In this document: piece by piece, positions 53,217 to 62,104 of the stretch
Numbering within the stretch: position 1 is the first letter of the stretch
Layout of the letters: each line of letters starts with the position of its first letter
NCBI RefSeq assembly: GCF_005484585.1
Contig: NZ_CP039435.1
Location: forward strand, 2,480,001-2,544,000
Length of the DNA stretch: 64,000 bases
Source: Brevundimonas sp. SGAir0440
GTDB lineage: Bacteria > Pseudomonadota > Alphaproteobacteria > Caulobacterales > Caulobacteraceae
Reading direction: 5' to 3'
Program-made: the position numbers and the translations under genes
Notes under the pieces: model-generated
Databases searched by the model: none
What the model saw: the letters and a program-made list of their open reading frames with translations, nothing else
What the model was told of the DNA's origin: nothing

Positions 53217-53678
53217 TCAATCGTGCAGATAGATGACCCGCTTCAGCGTCTTGTCGTTCTGCACGCGGGCCTCGTGCATCTCGTGGTCGCCGGTGGCGCG
53301 CGCATTGGCCTCGGTGTCCTCGACCCAGTGTGTGCTTTCGATATGTTTTTGCAGCGCCCGCGCCGCCATCAACTGCCCGGGAAAGAAGGTGTCGACGATG
53401 TCGCCCGCTATCGGCACCGTGCCGGTGGCGGTGTCGATGGCCATATAGGCCCCCATCCGCGCCAGGGTCGCCGGCGTCGCCTTGGCCCGCACGGCTTGAA
53501 GCATCAGCCAGCCGCCGGTCCCGACCGTATAGGCCGTGCCGACGACCGGCACCCAGGTCAGCATGGCGTCCAGCCCCATGCCGAACGGGCCGATGCCGAT
53601 GACCCGGTCCGACAGATTCTTCACGCCCTCGACATTGGACCAGATGTTCTCGATATCCCGGATCGACCGTCTGGCCAT
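53217..53678 (-). CDS. DUF4112 domain-containing protein
   Basis: This 153-residue protein matches the DUF4112 pattern: IGIGPFGMGLDAMLTWVPVVG, then TGGWLMLQAVRAKATPATLARM and VPIAGDIVDTFFPGQL, with two hydrophobic segments likely in or on the membrane. Function is unknown. The start is the ATG at 53678, preceded by GGAGGG; an upstream TTG would add four residues. It lies on the same strand as the fibre/lysis cassette and 143 bp upstream of it, but nothing suggests it belongs to that cassette. Confidence 0.85.
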   Translation of the reverse strand: MARRSIRDIENIWSNVEGVKNLSDRVIGIGPFGMGLDAMLTWVPVVGTAYTVGTGGWLMLQAVRAKATPATLARMGAYMAIDTATGTVPIAGDIVDTFFPGQLMAARALQKHIESTHWVEDTEANARATGDHEMHEARVQNDKTLKRVIYLHD

Positions 53679-53746
53679 GTCGCCCTCCAAAGCGTCGCCT
53701 TAACGCTGGGCGAGGCTTCCTGTTCAATCCGAGAGATACGTCTTCG

Positions 53747-54703
53747 ATGACCCTGATCAAGCTGGCGGCGAATGTGACGGCGAGCGCCCTGCTGCTGGGC
53801 TTGGCGGCTTTCGGCGCAGCGGCGCTCAGCGGCATCGGCCATCGCTGGGTGGATATCTTGGCGCAGTTCACATCGCCGGTATTGCTGGCTGCCGTCGGCG
53901 TGACCGTGGCGTGTCTGCTCTTTCGCCTATGGCCGGCCTCGATCGTCGGTGGACTGGCGTGTGTGGTGCTGGCCCTGTCGGTCTGGCCGCAATGGACGCC
54001 GGCGAAGGGCGTGCCCGTTCCCGATCAGCCGATCGTGCGGGTCTATTCGGCCAATCTGTATGTGTTCAACACCGATGTCGCAGCCATGCGCCGGTCCATC
54101 GCGGCCGCCGACGCCGACATCCTGGTGCTGGTCGAGTTGGGGCAGGCGCCGGCGTCGCGGCTGGACCAGTTGCTGCCGGACTATCCGCATCGCGTCCTGA
54201 TCGGCCAGGCGCGCGCCGGCGACCACGCGCGCTCGATCATCGCTTCGCGCTATCCGATCCTGCAAGGGCTGCCCGAGCGTCCCGACGGCCTCAGCGCCGT
54301 GGGCGCGACGGTCCAGACGCCCATCGGCCCGATCAACGTCTTCGGCGTCCACCTGACGCGGCCCTGGCCCTATCAATATCAGTGGGGTCAGATCAGCCAG
54401 GTCATGGCCTTGGCCGAGCGGATGAAGGCCGCGCCAGACCATCCCGTCATCGCCGCCGGGGATTTCAACAGCGTCTCCAGCGCCCGCATCGGCAAACAAA
54501 TCCAGTCCGACCTGGGCCTGATCCCTGCGCCCGGCTGGCCCGGCACCTGGCCCAGTCAGATCCCCGCCTTCGCCGGCATCACCATCGACCAGGTCTATCG
54601 TTCGCCGGATCTGGCCCTGATCACGCGCCGCCTGGGCGAGCCGACGGGATCCGATCACCGCCCCGTCGTCACCGAGTTCACCCGCGCTCAGCCGCCGCGA
54701 TAA
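53747..54703 (+). CDS. Endonuclease/exonuclease/phosphatase family membrane protein
   Basis: This 318-residue protein has two or three N-terminal membrane spans (ASALLLGLAAFGAAALSG, VLLAAVGVTVACLLF and SIVGGLACVVLALSVW). The EEP-family catalytic domain follows, with VRVYSANLYVFN, LVLVELGQAP (metal-binding Glu), NVFGVHLTRPW, IAAGDFNSV (catalytic Asp-Asn) and GSDHRPVVTEF (His). Substrates of such membrane-linked EEP proteins may be phospholipid, nucleic acid or sugar phosphate; the sequence does not decide. Its last 26 bp overlap the convergent CCA-adding enzyme gene. Confidence 0.88.
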   Translation: MTLIKLAANVTASALLLGLAAFGAAALSGIGHRWVDILAQFTSPVLLAAVGVTVACLLFRLWPASIVGGLACVVLALSVWPQWTPAKGVPVPDQPIVRVYSANLYVFNTDVAAMRRSIAAADADILVLVELGQAPASRLDQLLPDYPHRVLIGQARAGDHARSIIASRYPILQGLPERPDGLSAVGATVQTPIGPINVFGVHLTRPWPYQYQWGQISQVMALAERMKAAPDHPVIAAGDFNSVSSARIGKQIQSDLGLIPAPGWPGTWPSQIPAFAGITIDQVYRSPDLALITRRLGEPTGSDHRPVVTEFTRAQPPR

Positions 54704-55892
54704 GGGTCTTCAGCCGCCCCTCATGCCCCTCGCCAGGGAAGTCGTCAGCGACCCAACCGTCCTCGAACGCCTTCAACACCCGCCCTGTCTCCGGCCCTGG
54801 CTTCAGGCCCAGACGCGCCAGATCGCGCCCCCCGACCGGCATCTTGGGCGGCGTCCAGTCGGCAATCAGAGCCCGCAACCGCGCGCCGTCGCCCCCTCCG
54901 GCCGCCTGGGCGCGCATCAGCCGATCCTCGAACGTCCTGCGCCCCAGCCTATAGATCGCCGCGCGCGCCTCGGCGTCGCTCATGGTCGGCCAAACGGCAG
55001 GCCCATCCGCGACCGCCGCCGCCAACCGATCTCGCACCGCGTTCGACAATCTCAAACCACCTGCGAGCTCTGTCACCCCCGCCGCATCTGCGGGCAGCAA
55101 GGCCGACAACCGCATCACCGGATCGTCAGTCAGGTCACACATCGCCTTGAACAGCGCCAGCGGCTGGGCCTGCGGCAGCACCTGGGCCAGCACGCCGGTC
55201 TCGGCCATCGCCCGCACCGCCGCACGCGGGTCGGGCGCCGCCAGCAGTTTCAACACCTCCTTGGACACCCGCTCGGCCGACAGCTGCGCCATGCCGCCCT
55301 TCAGCGCCGCACACGCCGCCAGCCCGACCGCGTCCGGCTCCCCCCGCCCATACCAGGCGTAGAACCGGAAGAAGCGCAGGATGCGTAAGTAGTCCTCGCG
55401 GATGCGCGTCTCCGCCTCGCCGACGAAAACGATGCGTCCCGCCGCCGCATCCTCCAACCCGCCGCCGGTCGGATCGAACACCGTCCCTGCCGCATCGGCG
55501 TAAAGGGCGTTCAGCCGGAAATCCCGCCGCGCCGCGTCCTCGGCCCAGTCCTCGGTGAAGGCGACCACCGCGCGGCGTCCATCCGTCTCCACATCGCGAC
55601 GCAGGGTCGTGATCTCATAGGGCCGCCGCTCCGACACACCCGTCACCGTGCCGTGCTCGACGCCCGTTGGCACGGCCTTCAACCCCGCCGCCTGCAGCGC
55701 CGCCATGGTCCGTTCGGGCCGCAAGCGCGTGGCGATGTCGATGTCGTCGACCGGCTGGCCCAACAGACTATTCCTCACACAGCCGCCCACGAACCGCGCG
55801 CAGCCCGCACCGCCAGCCGCTTCCAGCGCCCGCATCACCGCCCGCGTCGCCTGGCTTTCCAGCCAGGGCTGTCCCTTCACAGAGACGCCCAT
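54678..55892 (-). CDS. cca: CCA tRNA nucleotidyltransferase / poly(A) polymerase family
   Basis: This class II nucleotidyltransferase (404 residues) adds or repairs the CCA 3' end of tRNAs. Motif A is FVGGCVRNSLLGQPVDDIDIATRLRPE (GGxVRD-like with the DxD pair). RRDFRLNALYAD is motif B and EDYLRILRFFRFYAWY is the RNA-binding signature, followed by a helical C-terminal part. Poly(A) polymerase and CCA-adding enzymes cannot be told apart by sight. The ATG at 55892 is chosen as start; a longer frame to 56003 is not needed. It overlaps the NUDIX gene by 16 bp. Confidence 0.93.
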   Translation of the reverse strand: MGVSVKGQPWLESQATRAVMRALEAAGGAGCARFVGGCVRNSLLGQPVDDIDIATRLRPERTMAALQAAGLKAVPTGVEHGTVTGVSERRPYEITTLRRDVETDGRRAVVAFTEDWAEDAARRDFRLNALYADAAGTVFDPTGGGLEDAAAGRIVFVGEAETRIREDYLRILRFFRFYAWYGRGEPDAVGLAACAALKGGMAQLSAERVSKEVLKLLAAPDPRAAVRAMAETGVLAQVLPQAQPLALFKAMCDLTDDPVMRLSALLPADAAGVTELAGGLRLSNAVRDRLAAAVADGPAVWPTMSDAEARAAIYRLGRRTFEDRLMRAQAAGGGDGARLRALIADWTPPKMPVGGRDLARLGLKPGPETGRVLKAFEDGWVADDFPGEGHEGRLKTLIAAAERG

Positions 55893-56551
55893 GCCGCGTC
55901 CTCGTCGGCCGCCGACTCTGGCGCAGCCTCGTCGCCATAAAGCCGCACGTGCAGAGCCTTCAGTATCCCCGCCGTCACGCCCCAGATGTAGCGCTCGCCC
56001 CAAGGCATGGCCCAGAACCAGCGCCGCAACCCCTCATCCAGATCGTAAAAGTCGCGACGATGGTTGGCGGCGTCCATCAGAAAGTCCCAAGGCGTCTCGA
56101 ACACCTCGGCGACCTCGTCCGGCGACGGCGTGGTGACCGGCGCCTCGCGCAACCAACCGATCACCGGCGTGACCAGAAATCCGGTCCCCGTCTCATAGGC
56201 GTCCGACAGGCCCAGCACCTCGACCGCCGACGGGTCCAGCGCCACCTCTTCGTCCGCTTCGCGCAGCGCCGCCTGAACTGCGGTCTCGCCGGGGTCGAGC
56301 CGACCGCCCGGGAAGGCGATCTGCCCCGTGTGCCGCGCCAGGGTGTCCGCGCGCCGCGTGAGCAGCACCGTCGCCCCCTCGGGCCGCGCCACGATGGAGA
56401 TCAGCACCGCCGCCGGCCGAAGTTCCCTAGCCGTCCGTGTCGCCTGCGGGTTCAGGTCGAAGTCCGACCGCGCCGCGACCTGTTCAGGCCGCCACGTCTC
56501 GACCGGCGCCAGCCGATCGACCAGCCGGGCCTTCAAGGTCTCCAGGCTCAC
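55877..56551 (-). CDS. NUDIX hydrolase, CoA pyrophosphatase-like
   Basis: This 224-residue NUDIX protein carries the box GGRLDPGETAVQAALREADEEVAL in full, with the catalytic Glu pattern READEE. The following segments (VLGLSDAYETGTGFLVTPVIGWL) match the CoA-diphosphatase branch, which includes NudL and Nudt7. It may remove CoA derivatives, but specificity is not proven. Translation starts at ATG 56551 and it overlaps the upstream DUF1285 gene by 4 bp (ATGA) and the downstream cca gene by 16 bp, so the three form an operon. Confidence 0.9.
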   Translation of the reverse strand: MSLETLKARLVDRLAPVETWRPEQVAARSDFDLNPQATRTARELRPAAVLISIVARPEGATVLLTRRADTLARHTGQIAFPGGRLDPGETAVQAALREADEEVALDPSAVEVLGLSDAYETGTGFLVTPVIGWLREAPVTTPSPDEVAEVFETPWDFLMDAANHRRDFYDLDEGLRRWFWAMPWGERYIWGVTAGILKALHVRLYGDEAAPESAADEDAAWASL

Positions 56552-57093
56552 GTCACCGCGCCCAGCGAGAACACCTGGCCGCCCGACCGAACGACCAGGC
56601 GTCCGTCGACCTCTTGGGCCATCTCGACCATTTCATAGAAGACCGGCCGGGCGATCCGCGCCCACAGATCACCGCGCACACGGATGCGCGGCGCTGGCTC
56701 GCCCGTCGTCGGGTCGGTTTCGACGACGATGGGATCGGCTTCGCTTGCCGTAACCTCGTCTCCGACATCGGTGGTGAAAATCAGGACGTCGCCTTCCCTG
56801 CGCATCGCGACAGCCCGGAACGGCAGATCCTCGACGGTGATCTTCAGCTTTTCGACCGGCGTGACCAGGTGATAGCCGTCCGAATCCTTTCTCAGCACCG
56901 TCGAGAACAGCCGCACCAATTCCTTACGGCCAATAGGCGAGCCTTCGTGCATCCAGACGCCGTCCGCCCGGATGACGATATCGATGTCGCCGCAATGCTC
57001 GGGATGCCACAGGTGGACCGGCGGCAACCCCTTGCCGGGCGCCTGTTTGGCCGCCTCGGCGACAGCGTTCAGTCCTGACCTGGGATTATCCAT
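56548..57093 (-). CDS. DUF1285 domain-containing protein
   Basis: This 181-residue protein matches DUF1285. The motif CGDIDIVIRADGVWMHEGSP is near the N-terminus, then IGRKELVRLFSTVLRKD, and YHLVTPVEKLKITVEDLPF follows with VFYEMVEMAQEVDGRLVVRS near the end. It is a cytosolic, predicted beta-rich protein of unknown function. Conserved linkage of DUF1285, a NUDIX hydrolase and a CCA enzyme is typical of Alphaproteobacteria, so a role in RNA or nucleotide metabolism is plausible but not shown. Confidence 0.92.
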   Translation of the reverse strand: MDNPRSGLNAVAEAAKQAPGKGLPPVHLWHPEHCGDIDIVIRADGVWMHEGSPIGRKELVRLFSTVLRKDSDGYHLVTPVEKLKITVEDLPFRAVAMRREGDVLIFTTDVGDEVTASEADPIVVETDPTTGEPAPRIRVRGDLWARIARPVFYEMVEMAQEVDGRLVVRSGGQVFSLGAVT

Positions 57094-57131
57094 CCCCCTG
57101 ACTTAGGCCCCGCGAACCGTGCGGGAAAGGG

Positions 57132-57626
57132 TCAGCCGATGCGAACCGAACCCGAAACCTGATCTACCCCGGTCGCCAGCCACAGGACGCGGCGGCGATC
57201 CACAGGTCCGGGCAGCGTCGCCTCCGGCGCAGGGACAAATCCGAACCGCTCGAAATAGGCCGCGTCCCCGACCAGCAGCACGCCGCCGATGTCCAGCGTC
57301 CGTGCCTGACCCACGCACGCCTGAACCAGTTCGGCGCCCAGACCTTCGCTCCGGCGGCCGGCGTCCACCGCGATCGGTCCCAAAAACAAAGCCGAGGTGT
57401 CTCCGACCACGACCGGCCATAGCCGCACCGAGCCCACCACGTCCCCGTCGCGCTTCACGACAAAGCCGGCGCTTGGTTGCGAGCCTTCACGCAGACGCTC
57501 GGCCGTCTTGGCGAACCGGCCCGGCCCGAAGGCGGCCATGACCAGCGCATCCACGCCTTCGGCGTCGGCCGGGCTCTCGGCTTCAATACGGCTTACGGCC
57601 GGAGGTATGGAAAGGGCGTGCGACAT
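57132..57626 (-). CDS. GNAT family N-acetyltransferase (YhbS-like)
   Basis: This 164-residue acetyltransferase has the GNAT core: VKRDGDVVGSVRLWPV (strand 2-3), LFLGPIAVDAGRRSEGLGAEL (acetyl-CoA binding loop) and VLLVGDAAYFERFGFVPAP. The last block, GDAAYFERFGF, is typical of the YhbS branch. The substrate is unknown. The ATG at 57626 is used; a codon at 57638 would add four residues. It lies 38 bp upstream of the DUF1285 gene and may be co-transcribed with it. Confidence 0.88.
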   Translation of the reverse strand: MSHALSIPPAVSRIEAESPADAEGVDALVMAAFGPGRFAKTAERLREGSQPSAGFVVKRDGDVVGSVRLWPVVVGDTSALFLGPIAVDAGRRSEGLGAELVQACVGQARTLDIGGVLLVGDAAYFERFGFVPAPEATLPGPVDRRRVLWLATGVDQVSGSVRIG

Positions 57627-57686
57627 CGGCGCGCGCACCTAGAATCAAAGGTGCGCCAAATCAAGGCAAGGCCTCGTGACGGCCGT

Positions 57687-58460
57687 TTAACCCGCCTTGG
57701 AAAAGTCCGGCGCCCGCTTTTGCGTAAAGGCCATGAAGGCCTCGATCGCCTCGGGACTGCGCATCTGCGAGCCGAAGGCTTCGCCCTCGCGCTGCATTAG
57801 TCCCCACAGACCTTCTGCGTCACGCATCAGCCGCTTGGTCTTGCGGATCGAGTTGGGCGCTCGGGCCGCCACCTTGGCCGCCAGTTCCGCCGCGGTCGCC
57901 TCGACCTGATCGGCCGGGACCGCGCGATTGGCGATGCCCCAGGCCAGGGCCGTCCGGCCATCCAGCGGCTCGCCCAGCGCAAACAGTTCAAAGGCCCGCT
58001 GATGACCGATCACGGCCGGCAACAGCAGGCTGGACGCCGCCTCGGGCGCGAGGGCCAGATTGACGAAGGGCACGGAAAGCAGCGCGTCCTCGGCGACCAC
58101 CACCAGGTCGCAGTGCAGCAGCATGGTCAGGCCGATCCCGACCGCCCGCCCCTTCACCGCCGCCACGGCCGGCTTGTCCAGATCCGCCAGCGCCTTCAGG
58201 AAACGAAACACCGGCATGTCGCCCGGCCCCGCCCCTTGCGAGCCCAAGGCGATGAAGTCCTGAATGTCGTTGCCGGCCGAGAAGCTGTCGCCCTCCGCGC
58301 GCAGCAGCAGCACCCGCACCGCATCGTCGGTCCGCGCCCGCTCCGTCGCCTCGGCCAGGGCCGAATACATGGCCTGGGTGATGGCGTTCTTCTTGTCGGC
58401 CCGTTCCAGGGTGACGGTCAGGACGCCGTCGGCCAGTTCGCTGCGGATATGTTCGCTCAC
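57687..58460 (-). CDS. Enoyl-CoA hydratase/isomerase family protein
   Basis: This 257-residue crotonase-fold enzyme shows AEGDSFSAGNDIQDF as the oxyanion-hole segment and AVKGRAVGIGLTMLLHCDLVV, with LSVPFVNLALAPEAASS after it. The last block keeps a Glu at the usual position (APE), so hydratase activity is possible; it could also act as an isomerase. The GTG at 58460 has GAGGAAA upstream and overlaps the MBL gene stop as GTGA. Substrate and pathway are unknown. Translation from a longer frame at 58496 is not supported by a site. Confidence 0.88.
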   Translation of the reverse strand: MSEHIRSELADGVLTVTLERADKKNAITQAMYSALAEATERARTDDAVRVLLLRAEGDSFSAGNDIQDFIALGSQGAGPGDMPVFRFLKALADLDKPAVAAVKGRAVGIGLTMLLHCDLVVVAEDALLSVPFVNLALAPEAASSLLLPAVIGHQRAFELFALGEPLDGRTALAWGIANRAVPADQVEATAAELAAKVAARAPNSIRKTKRLMRDAEGLWGLMQREGEAFGSQMRSPEAIEAFMAFTQKRAPDFSKAG

Positions 58461-59542
58461 GTCGTTTCCTCGTCCTGTGCGACGGCGCTCCACCAATCGA
58501 CGCCGCTCTCGTCCCGCGTCCGCGTCGCGCGGCCGCGTCGTTCCAGATAGTTCAGGTGCGCCTGGGCTTCGCCCGTGGCCATGCCCAGCACCCCGTCCCC
58601 GACCGCCCGACCGAAAACGGCGGGAAAGCCGTCGATCACCCTAGACGGTTGACGCAACGTCCGCTCAAGCCGTTTCAGCGCGACCTCATGCCCCCGCTTC
58701 AGGGCGTCGAGCCGCGCATGAACGCCATAGAAGGGCTCGCCATGCGCCGGCAGGACGAACGCGCCCTCCGGCAACAGCGCCCTCAGCTTGTCCAACGAGT
58801 CCATCCAGTCGCCCAGCGGATCGGCCTCAGGCTCCGTCGGCCAGACCGAAACATTGGACGAAATGCGCGGCAGGATCTGATCCCCGGCGATGAAGACGTC
58901 GTCCGACCGCCGCCACAGGCAGACGTGCTCGGGGCTATGGCCCGACCCAACGACCACGCTCCAGTCGTCGCCGTCGATCTGAACGATGTCGCTGTCGGAC
59001 AGTCGCAGATATCTACGCGGCATCGTCGCCACGCCCTTGCCGAACCCGCCGTAATCGGCCCGCCAGCGCGCGATCTGCTCATCGCTCCAGCCTGCGGCGC
59101 GATAGTATCGCTCGCCGTCCACCGGCGCATCGCCTGCCTCCTCGGCCATCAGCATCCTCGTGGTCACATACTCCAGTCGCGACATCAGCAACGGCGCGCC
59201 CGACCGCTCGCAAAGCCAGCCCGCCAGTCCGATGTGATCGGGATGCATATGGGTGCAGATCAGCCGCGTCACGGGCTTGCCGCCCAGCGCCGCATCCAAC
59301 GCAGTCTCCCACGCCGCTACGGTCGCCGATGTCTTCAAACCCGTATCGACGACGACCCAGCCGTAGCCGTCCCGGATCGCATAAACATTCACATGATCCA
59401 GCTGAAACGGCAGGGCGAACCGCAGCCACAGCACGCCGCGCGCGACCTCGATCGCCTCGCCCGCACCGGGCACGGCGTCGAACGGATAGGTCAGCCCCCG
59501 CCCATCCTTCGCGGCCGTCGTCGGCGCCGTTCCATCAGCCAA
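58457..59542 (-). CDS. Metallo-beta-lactamase fold hydrolase
   Basis: This 361-residue MBL-fold protein shows the zinc motif THMHPDHIGLAG in full (HxHxDH), with VVVGSGHSPEHVCLW and FIAGDQILPR as the next metal-binding elements and LPAHGEPFYGV as the last. A C-terminal winged-helix-like domain follows, seen in related thioesterase-like proteins. It is likely a thioesterase or lactonase-type enzyme, perhaps acting with the enoyl-CoA hydratase to which it is coupled. The TTG at 59542 has TTGGAG upstream. Specificity cannot be read. Confidence 0.85.
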   Translation of the reverse strand: MADGTAPTTAAKDGRGLTYPFDAVPGAGEAIEVARGVLWLRFALPFQLDHVNVYAIRDGYGWVVVDTGLKTSATVAAWETALDAALGGKPVTRLICTHMHPDHIGLAGWLCERSGAPLLMSRLEYVTTRMLMAEEAGDAPVDGERYYRAAGWSDEQIARWRADYGGFGKGVATMPRRYLRLSDSDIVQIDGDDWSVVVGSGHSPEHVCLWRRSDDVFIAGDQILPRISSNVSVWPTEPEADPLGDWMDSLDKLRALLPEGAFVLPAHGEPFYGVHARLDALKRGHEVALKRLERTLRQPSRVIDGFPAVFGRAVGDGVLGMATGEAQAHLNYLERRGRATRTRDESGVDWWSAVAQDEETT

Positions 59543-59668
59543 GTCAGTCTCCAATCGAAACGCGCAGATACTTAGCCCGTGTCCCGTGCCGCCGTCCACA
59601 CCCGCCTTGACCCCGCCCAAATACACCGCCACGAAGCAGCCATGCATTCAGAAACCCAAGGTGTTTCC

Positions 59669-60607
59669 ATGAAGTCCCGCCTCGCCGCCGCCTTTGCGGC
59701 GCTTGTGTTCAGCGCCTTCGCCGTCGCGCCGGCCACGGCCCAAGAGCGCCAGCAACCTCGCAACAGCGGCGACGAAGCCGCCGTAACCCAGGGCACATCC
59801 CGCGCTGCCGCCGGCCGCCAACGCCGCGAACGCGCGCCTGCCCCGCCGACGCCCGAGCAAATCCTGGCTGCCGCCCAGGCGCAGATGGCTCTGACGACCA
59901 CGGGCTGTCAGGTCAGCGAGGCCAAGCTCCTCGGCAAGACTGCAGCCGACACGACGGTCTATGAAGTCGCCTGCGGAACCGCACCGGGCTACATCGTCGA
60001 AACCAAGACCCCGCCCGAAGCCAGCAGCTGCATCATTCTGGCTCACTCCGCCGACGTCGCGCGCGCCGCCGATCCGACCGCATCGCCTGCCCAATGCACG
60101 CTGGCGGCCAACACAGACATTCAGAAGTTCCTTCGACAATACGCCAAGGACGCGGGCGTTGCTTGCACCGTTGATCAGGCGAAGCTGCGCGGACAGTCCA
60201 GCGACGGCGCAGTCGTCTATGAGGTGGGCTGCTCAGACGGGCCTGGCTACTGGATCAAGCAGCAGGCTGCGACCTGGACGAAAACACCCTGCATCCAGGT
60301 CCTTGCAGAGCGCGGCACTTGCGACTTCACCACGACCGCCGAGAACGCCGCCTTCGTGAAGACGCTTCTGGCCGGTTCGGAAGCCGCCTCGTGCAACGTG
60401 ACCGAAGCTCGCCTGATGGGCCAGAACGCTAACGGCATGTTCTACGAAGCCAAGTGCGACGGAGCTGATGGCGTGATCGCCCGCGTGAACGCCGAAAACG
60501 CAGTCCAGCAAATCTATCCTTGCGCAACGGCGCAGCAGATCGGCGGGGGCTGCAAGCTGACGACGGCGCCGGCCGCTGCCCCCGCTCCGGCCGGCGGTCG
60601 TCCGTAA
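59669..60607 (+). CDS. Exported Cys-repeat protein
   Basis: This 312-residue protein has a signal peptide (LAAAFAALVFSAFAVAPATAQ) and a low-complexity linker rich in Arg, Pro and Gln. It then has three or four tandem units of about 75 residues, each with a Cys pair near the start (CQVSEAKLLGK, CTVDQAKLRGQ, CNVTEARLMGQ) followed by VYEVACG-, VYEVGCS- and FYEAKCD-type motifs and a later PC. The repeats suggest a disulfide-stabilised periplasmic or secreted protein. I do not recognise the family. A terminator follows 20 bp after its stop. The start at 59669 is supported by AAGGTG upstream. Confidence 0.75.
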   Translation: MKSRLAAAFAALVFSAFAVAPATAQERQQPRNSGDEAAVTQGTSRAAAGRQRRERAPAPPTPEQILAAAQAQMALTTTGCQVSEAKLLGKTAADTTVYEVACGTAPGYIVETKTPPEASSCIILAHSADVARAADPTASPAQCTLAANTDIQKFLRQYAKDAGVACTVDQAKLRGQSSDGAVVYEVGCSDGPGYWIKQQAATWTKTPCIQVLAERGTCDFTTTAENAAFVKTLLAGSEAASCNVTEARLMGQNANGMFYEAKCDGADGVIARVNAENAVQQIYPCATAQQIGGGCKLTTAPAAAPAPAGGRP

Positions 60608-60630
60608 GCGACCCTTTAGACCAGACGAAG

Positions 60631-60664
60631 GGGCCGTCGGAGCGATCCGGCGGCCCTTTTCTCT
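60631..60664 (+). terminator. Rho-independent terminator
   Basis: A 10-bp stem GGGCCGTCGG/CCGGCGGCCC (60631-60640 and 60647-60656, one G-U pair) with a 6-nt loop is followed by TTTTCTCTT. It ends the Cys-repeat protein gene. Confidence 0.85.
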
Positions 60665-60709
60665 TGCGCCCTCTTTTCCAAAACCGAGACGCAGCCTAGC
60701 GTCGCCCTC

Positions 60710-61495
60710 ATGCGCATCGCCACTTGGAACGTGAACTCCGTCAACGCCCGCCTGCCCACCGTCCTGGCGTGGCTGGAGCAGGCCGCCCCCGACGTCGCCT
60801 GTTTCCAGGAGATCAAATGCGTGGACGAGAAGTTCCCGCGCGAGGCCTTCGAGAGCCTCGGCTACAACGTCGAGACTCACGGCCAGAAGAGCTATAACGG
60901 CGTCGCCCTGCTGTCGAAATACCCATTGTCCGACATCCGACGCGGCCTGCCTGGCGACGAGACGGACGAACAGGCGCGCTATATCGAGGCCTTGGTCGAG
61001 GCGCCCCGGCCCATTCGTGTCGGGGCCCTCTATCTGCCAAACGGCAATCCGATCGCGACCGAGAAGTTCGATTACAAGCTGGCCTGGTTCGACCGGTTGA
61101 ACCGCCATGCCGAGGATCTGCTGGCGTTCGAGGAGCCGCTGGCCCTGTGCGGCGACTACAACGTCATCCCCGAGGCGGAGGACGCCAAAACCCCGGCCGC
61201 CTGGACCGACGACGCCCTGTTCCAGCCGCAGAGCCGCCAGGCATTCCGCGCGCTCAAGAACCTGGGACTGGCCGACGCGCACGAGATCGGCGGCGAACCC
61301 GCTGGCACCTACACGTTTTGGGACTATCAGGCCGGCGCCTGGCAGCGTGATCACGGAATCCGCATCGACTTCGCCCTGCTGTCGCCCCAGGCCGCGGACC
61401 GGTTACGTGGGATCGAGACCCACCGCGACGCCCGCGACATGGACAAACCCAGCGACCACGTCCCCGTGGTGGTCGATCTCGATCTGGAGGCCTGA
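60710..61495 (+). CDS. xth: Exodeoxyribonuclease III
   Basis: This 261-residue AP endonuclease/3'-5' exonuclease removes 3' blocks and cuts at abasic sites in base-excision repair. The motifs are MRIATWNVNSVNARLP at the N-terminus (metal-binding Asn), CFQEIKCVDEKFP (Glu), LCGDYNVIPEAED (Asp, Asn) and DKPSDHVPVVVDLDL (Asp-His pair). Length is normal. It is followed 5 bp later by a membrane protein gene, so they are co-transcribed. There is no LexA box upstream. Confidence 0.96.
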   Translation: MRIATWNVNSVNARLPTVLAWLEQAAPDVACFQEIKCVDEKFPREAFESLGYNVETHGQKSYNGVALLSKYPLSDIRRGLPGDETDEQARYIEALVEAPRPIRVGALYLPNGNPIATEKFDYKLAWFDRLNRHAEDLLAFEEPLALCGDYNVIPEAEDAKTPAAWTDDALFQPQSRQAFRALKNLGLADAHEIGGEPAGTYTFWDYQAGAWQRDHGIRIDFALLSPQAADRLRGIETHRDARDMDKPSDHVPVVVDLDLEA

Positions 61496-61500
61496 CGACC

Positions 61501-62016
61501 ATGGCCGACGTCTTGCGGGTGGTGTTGCTGATCGCCCTCGCGGCGGCCCTGCTGACGACCCTGGCCCTGGCGCTTTCGTGGTGGATGGAGCCGCCGCGCC
61601 GCCTTCACCGCGCCATGCTCAAAACCCTGGGCGCCGCGCCGGAGGTCGAGGCCGTGTCGCCGGGCGAAGGTCGGGCCTGCGCCCTGAATTTCGACGTCGA
61701 ACAGGTTGTTGTACTGTGGGCCAACGGCGCCCATGGCCTGGTCTACGCCTTCGATGAGGTGGAGGGGGGCGAGATCATCGTCGATGGCCACGTCGTCGCC
61801 CGCATCCGCCGGGGCGAGGCGCGCAAGTCGCTGGACGTGCTGGCCCCCGACGCCGAACAGGTGGTGCTGCGGCTGATGTTCGCCGACGCCCGCCACCCGG
61901 AGTTCGAACTGGCGCTGTGGGACGCCGCCCTACCCGTCGAGACCGGCTCCCCTGGCGAGGCGCTTCGTCTCGGCCGCCGCTGGTTGTCGCATCTGGAAGC
62001 CCTGCTGAAGGGCTGA
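61501..62016 (+). CDS. Hypothetical membrane-anchored protein
   Basis: This 171-residue protein has a single N-terminal membrane segment (VVLLIALAAALLTTLALALSW). The rest is a beta-rich domain with CALNFDVEQVVVLWANGAHG and LVYAFDEVEGGEIIVDGHVV, then RIRRGEARKSLDVLAPDAEQ. I do not recognise the family. The gene is 5 bp after xth with ATG at 61501. The position suggests a co-transcribed partner, but not a repair role. Confidence 0.7.
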   Translation: MADVLRVVLLIALAAALLTTLALALSWWMEPPRRLHRAMLKTLGAAPEVEAVSPGEGRACALNFDVEQVVVLWANGAHGLVYAFDEVEGGEIIVDGHVVARIRRGEARKSLDVLAPDAEQVVLRLMFADARHPEFELALWDAALPVETGSPGEALRLGRRWLSHLEALLKG

Positions 62017-62104
62017 GACGGCGTATGGGCCTTTCAGTCGCCGCGATGCGGCGTTAGAAGCCCGGCTCACTCCTAACCGACACGCCTTTATCAGGGAGGC
62101 CGCC

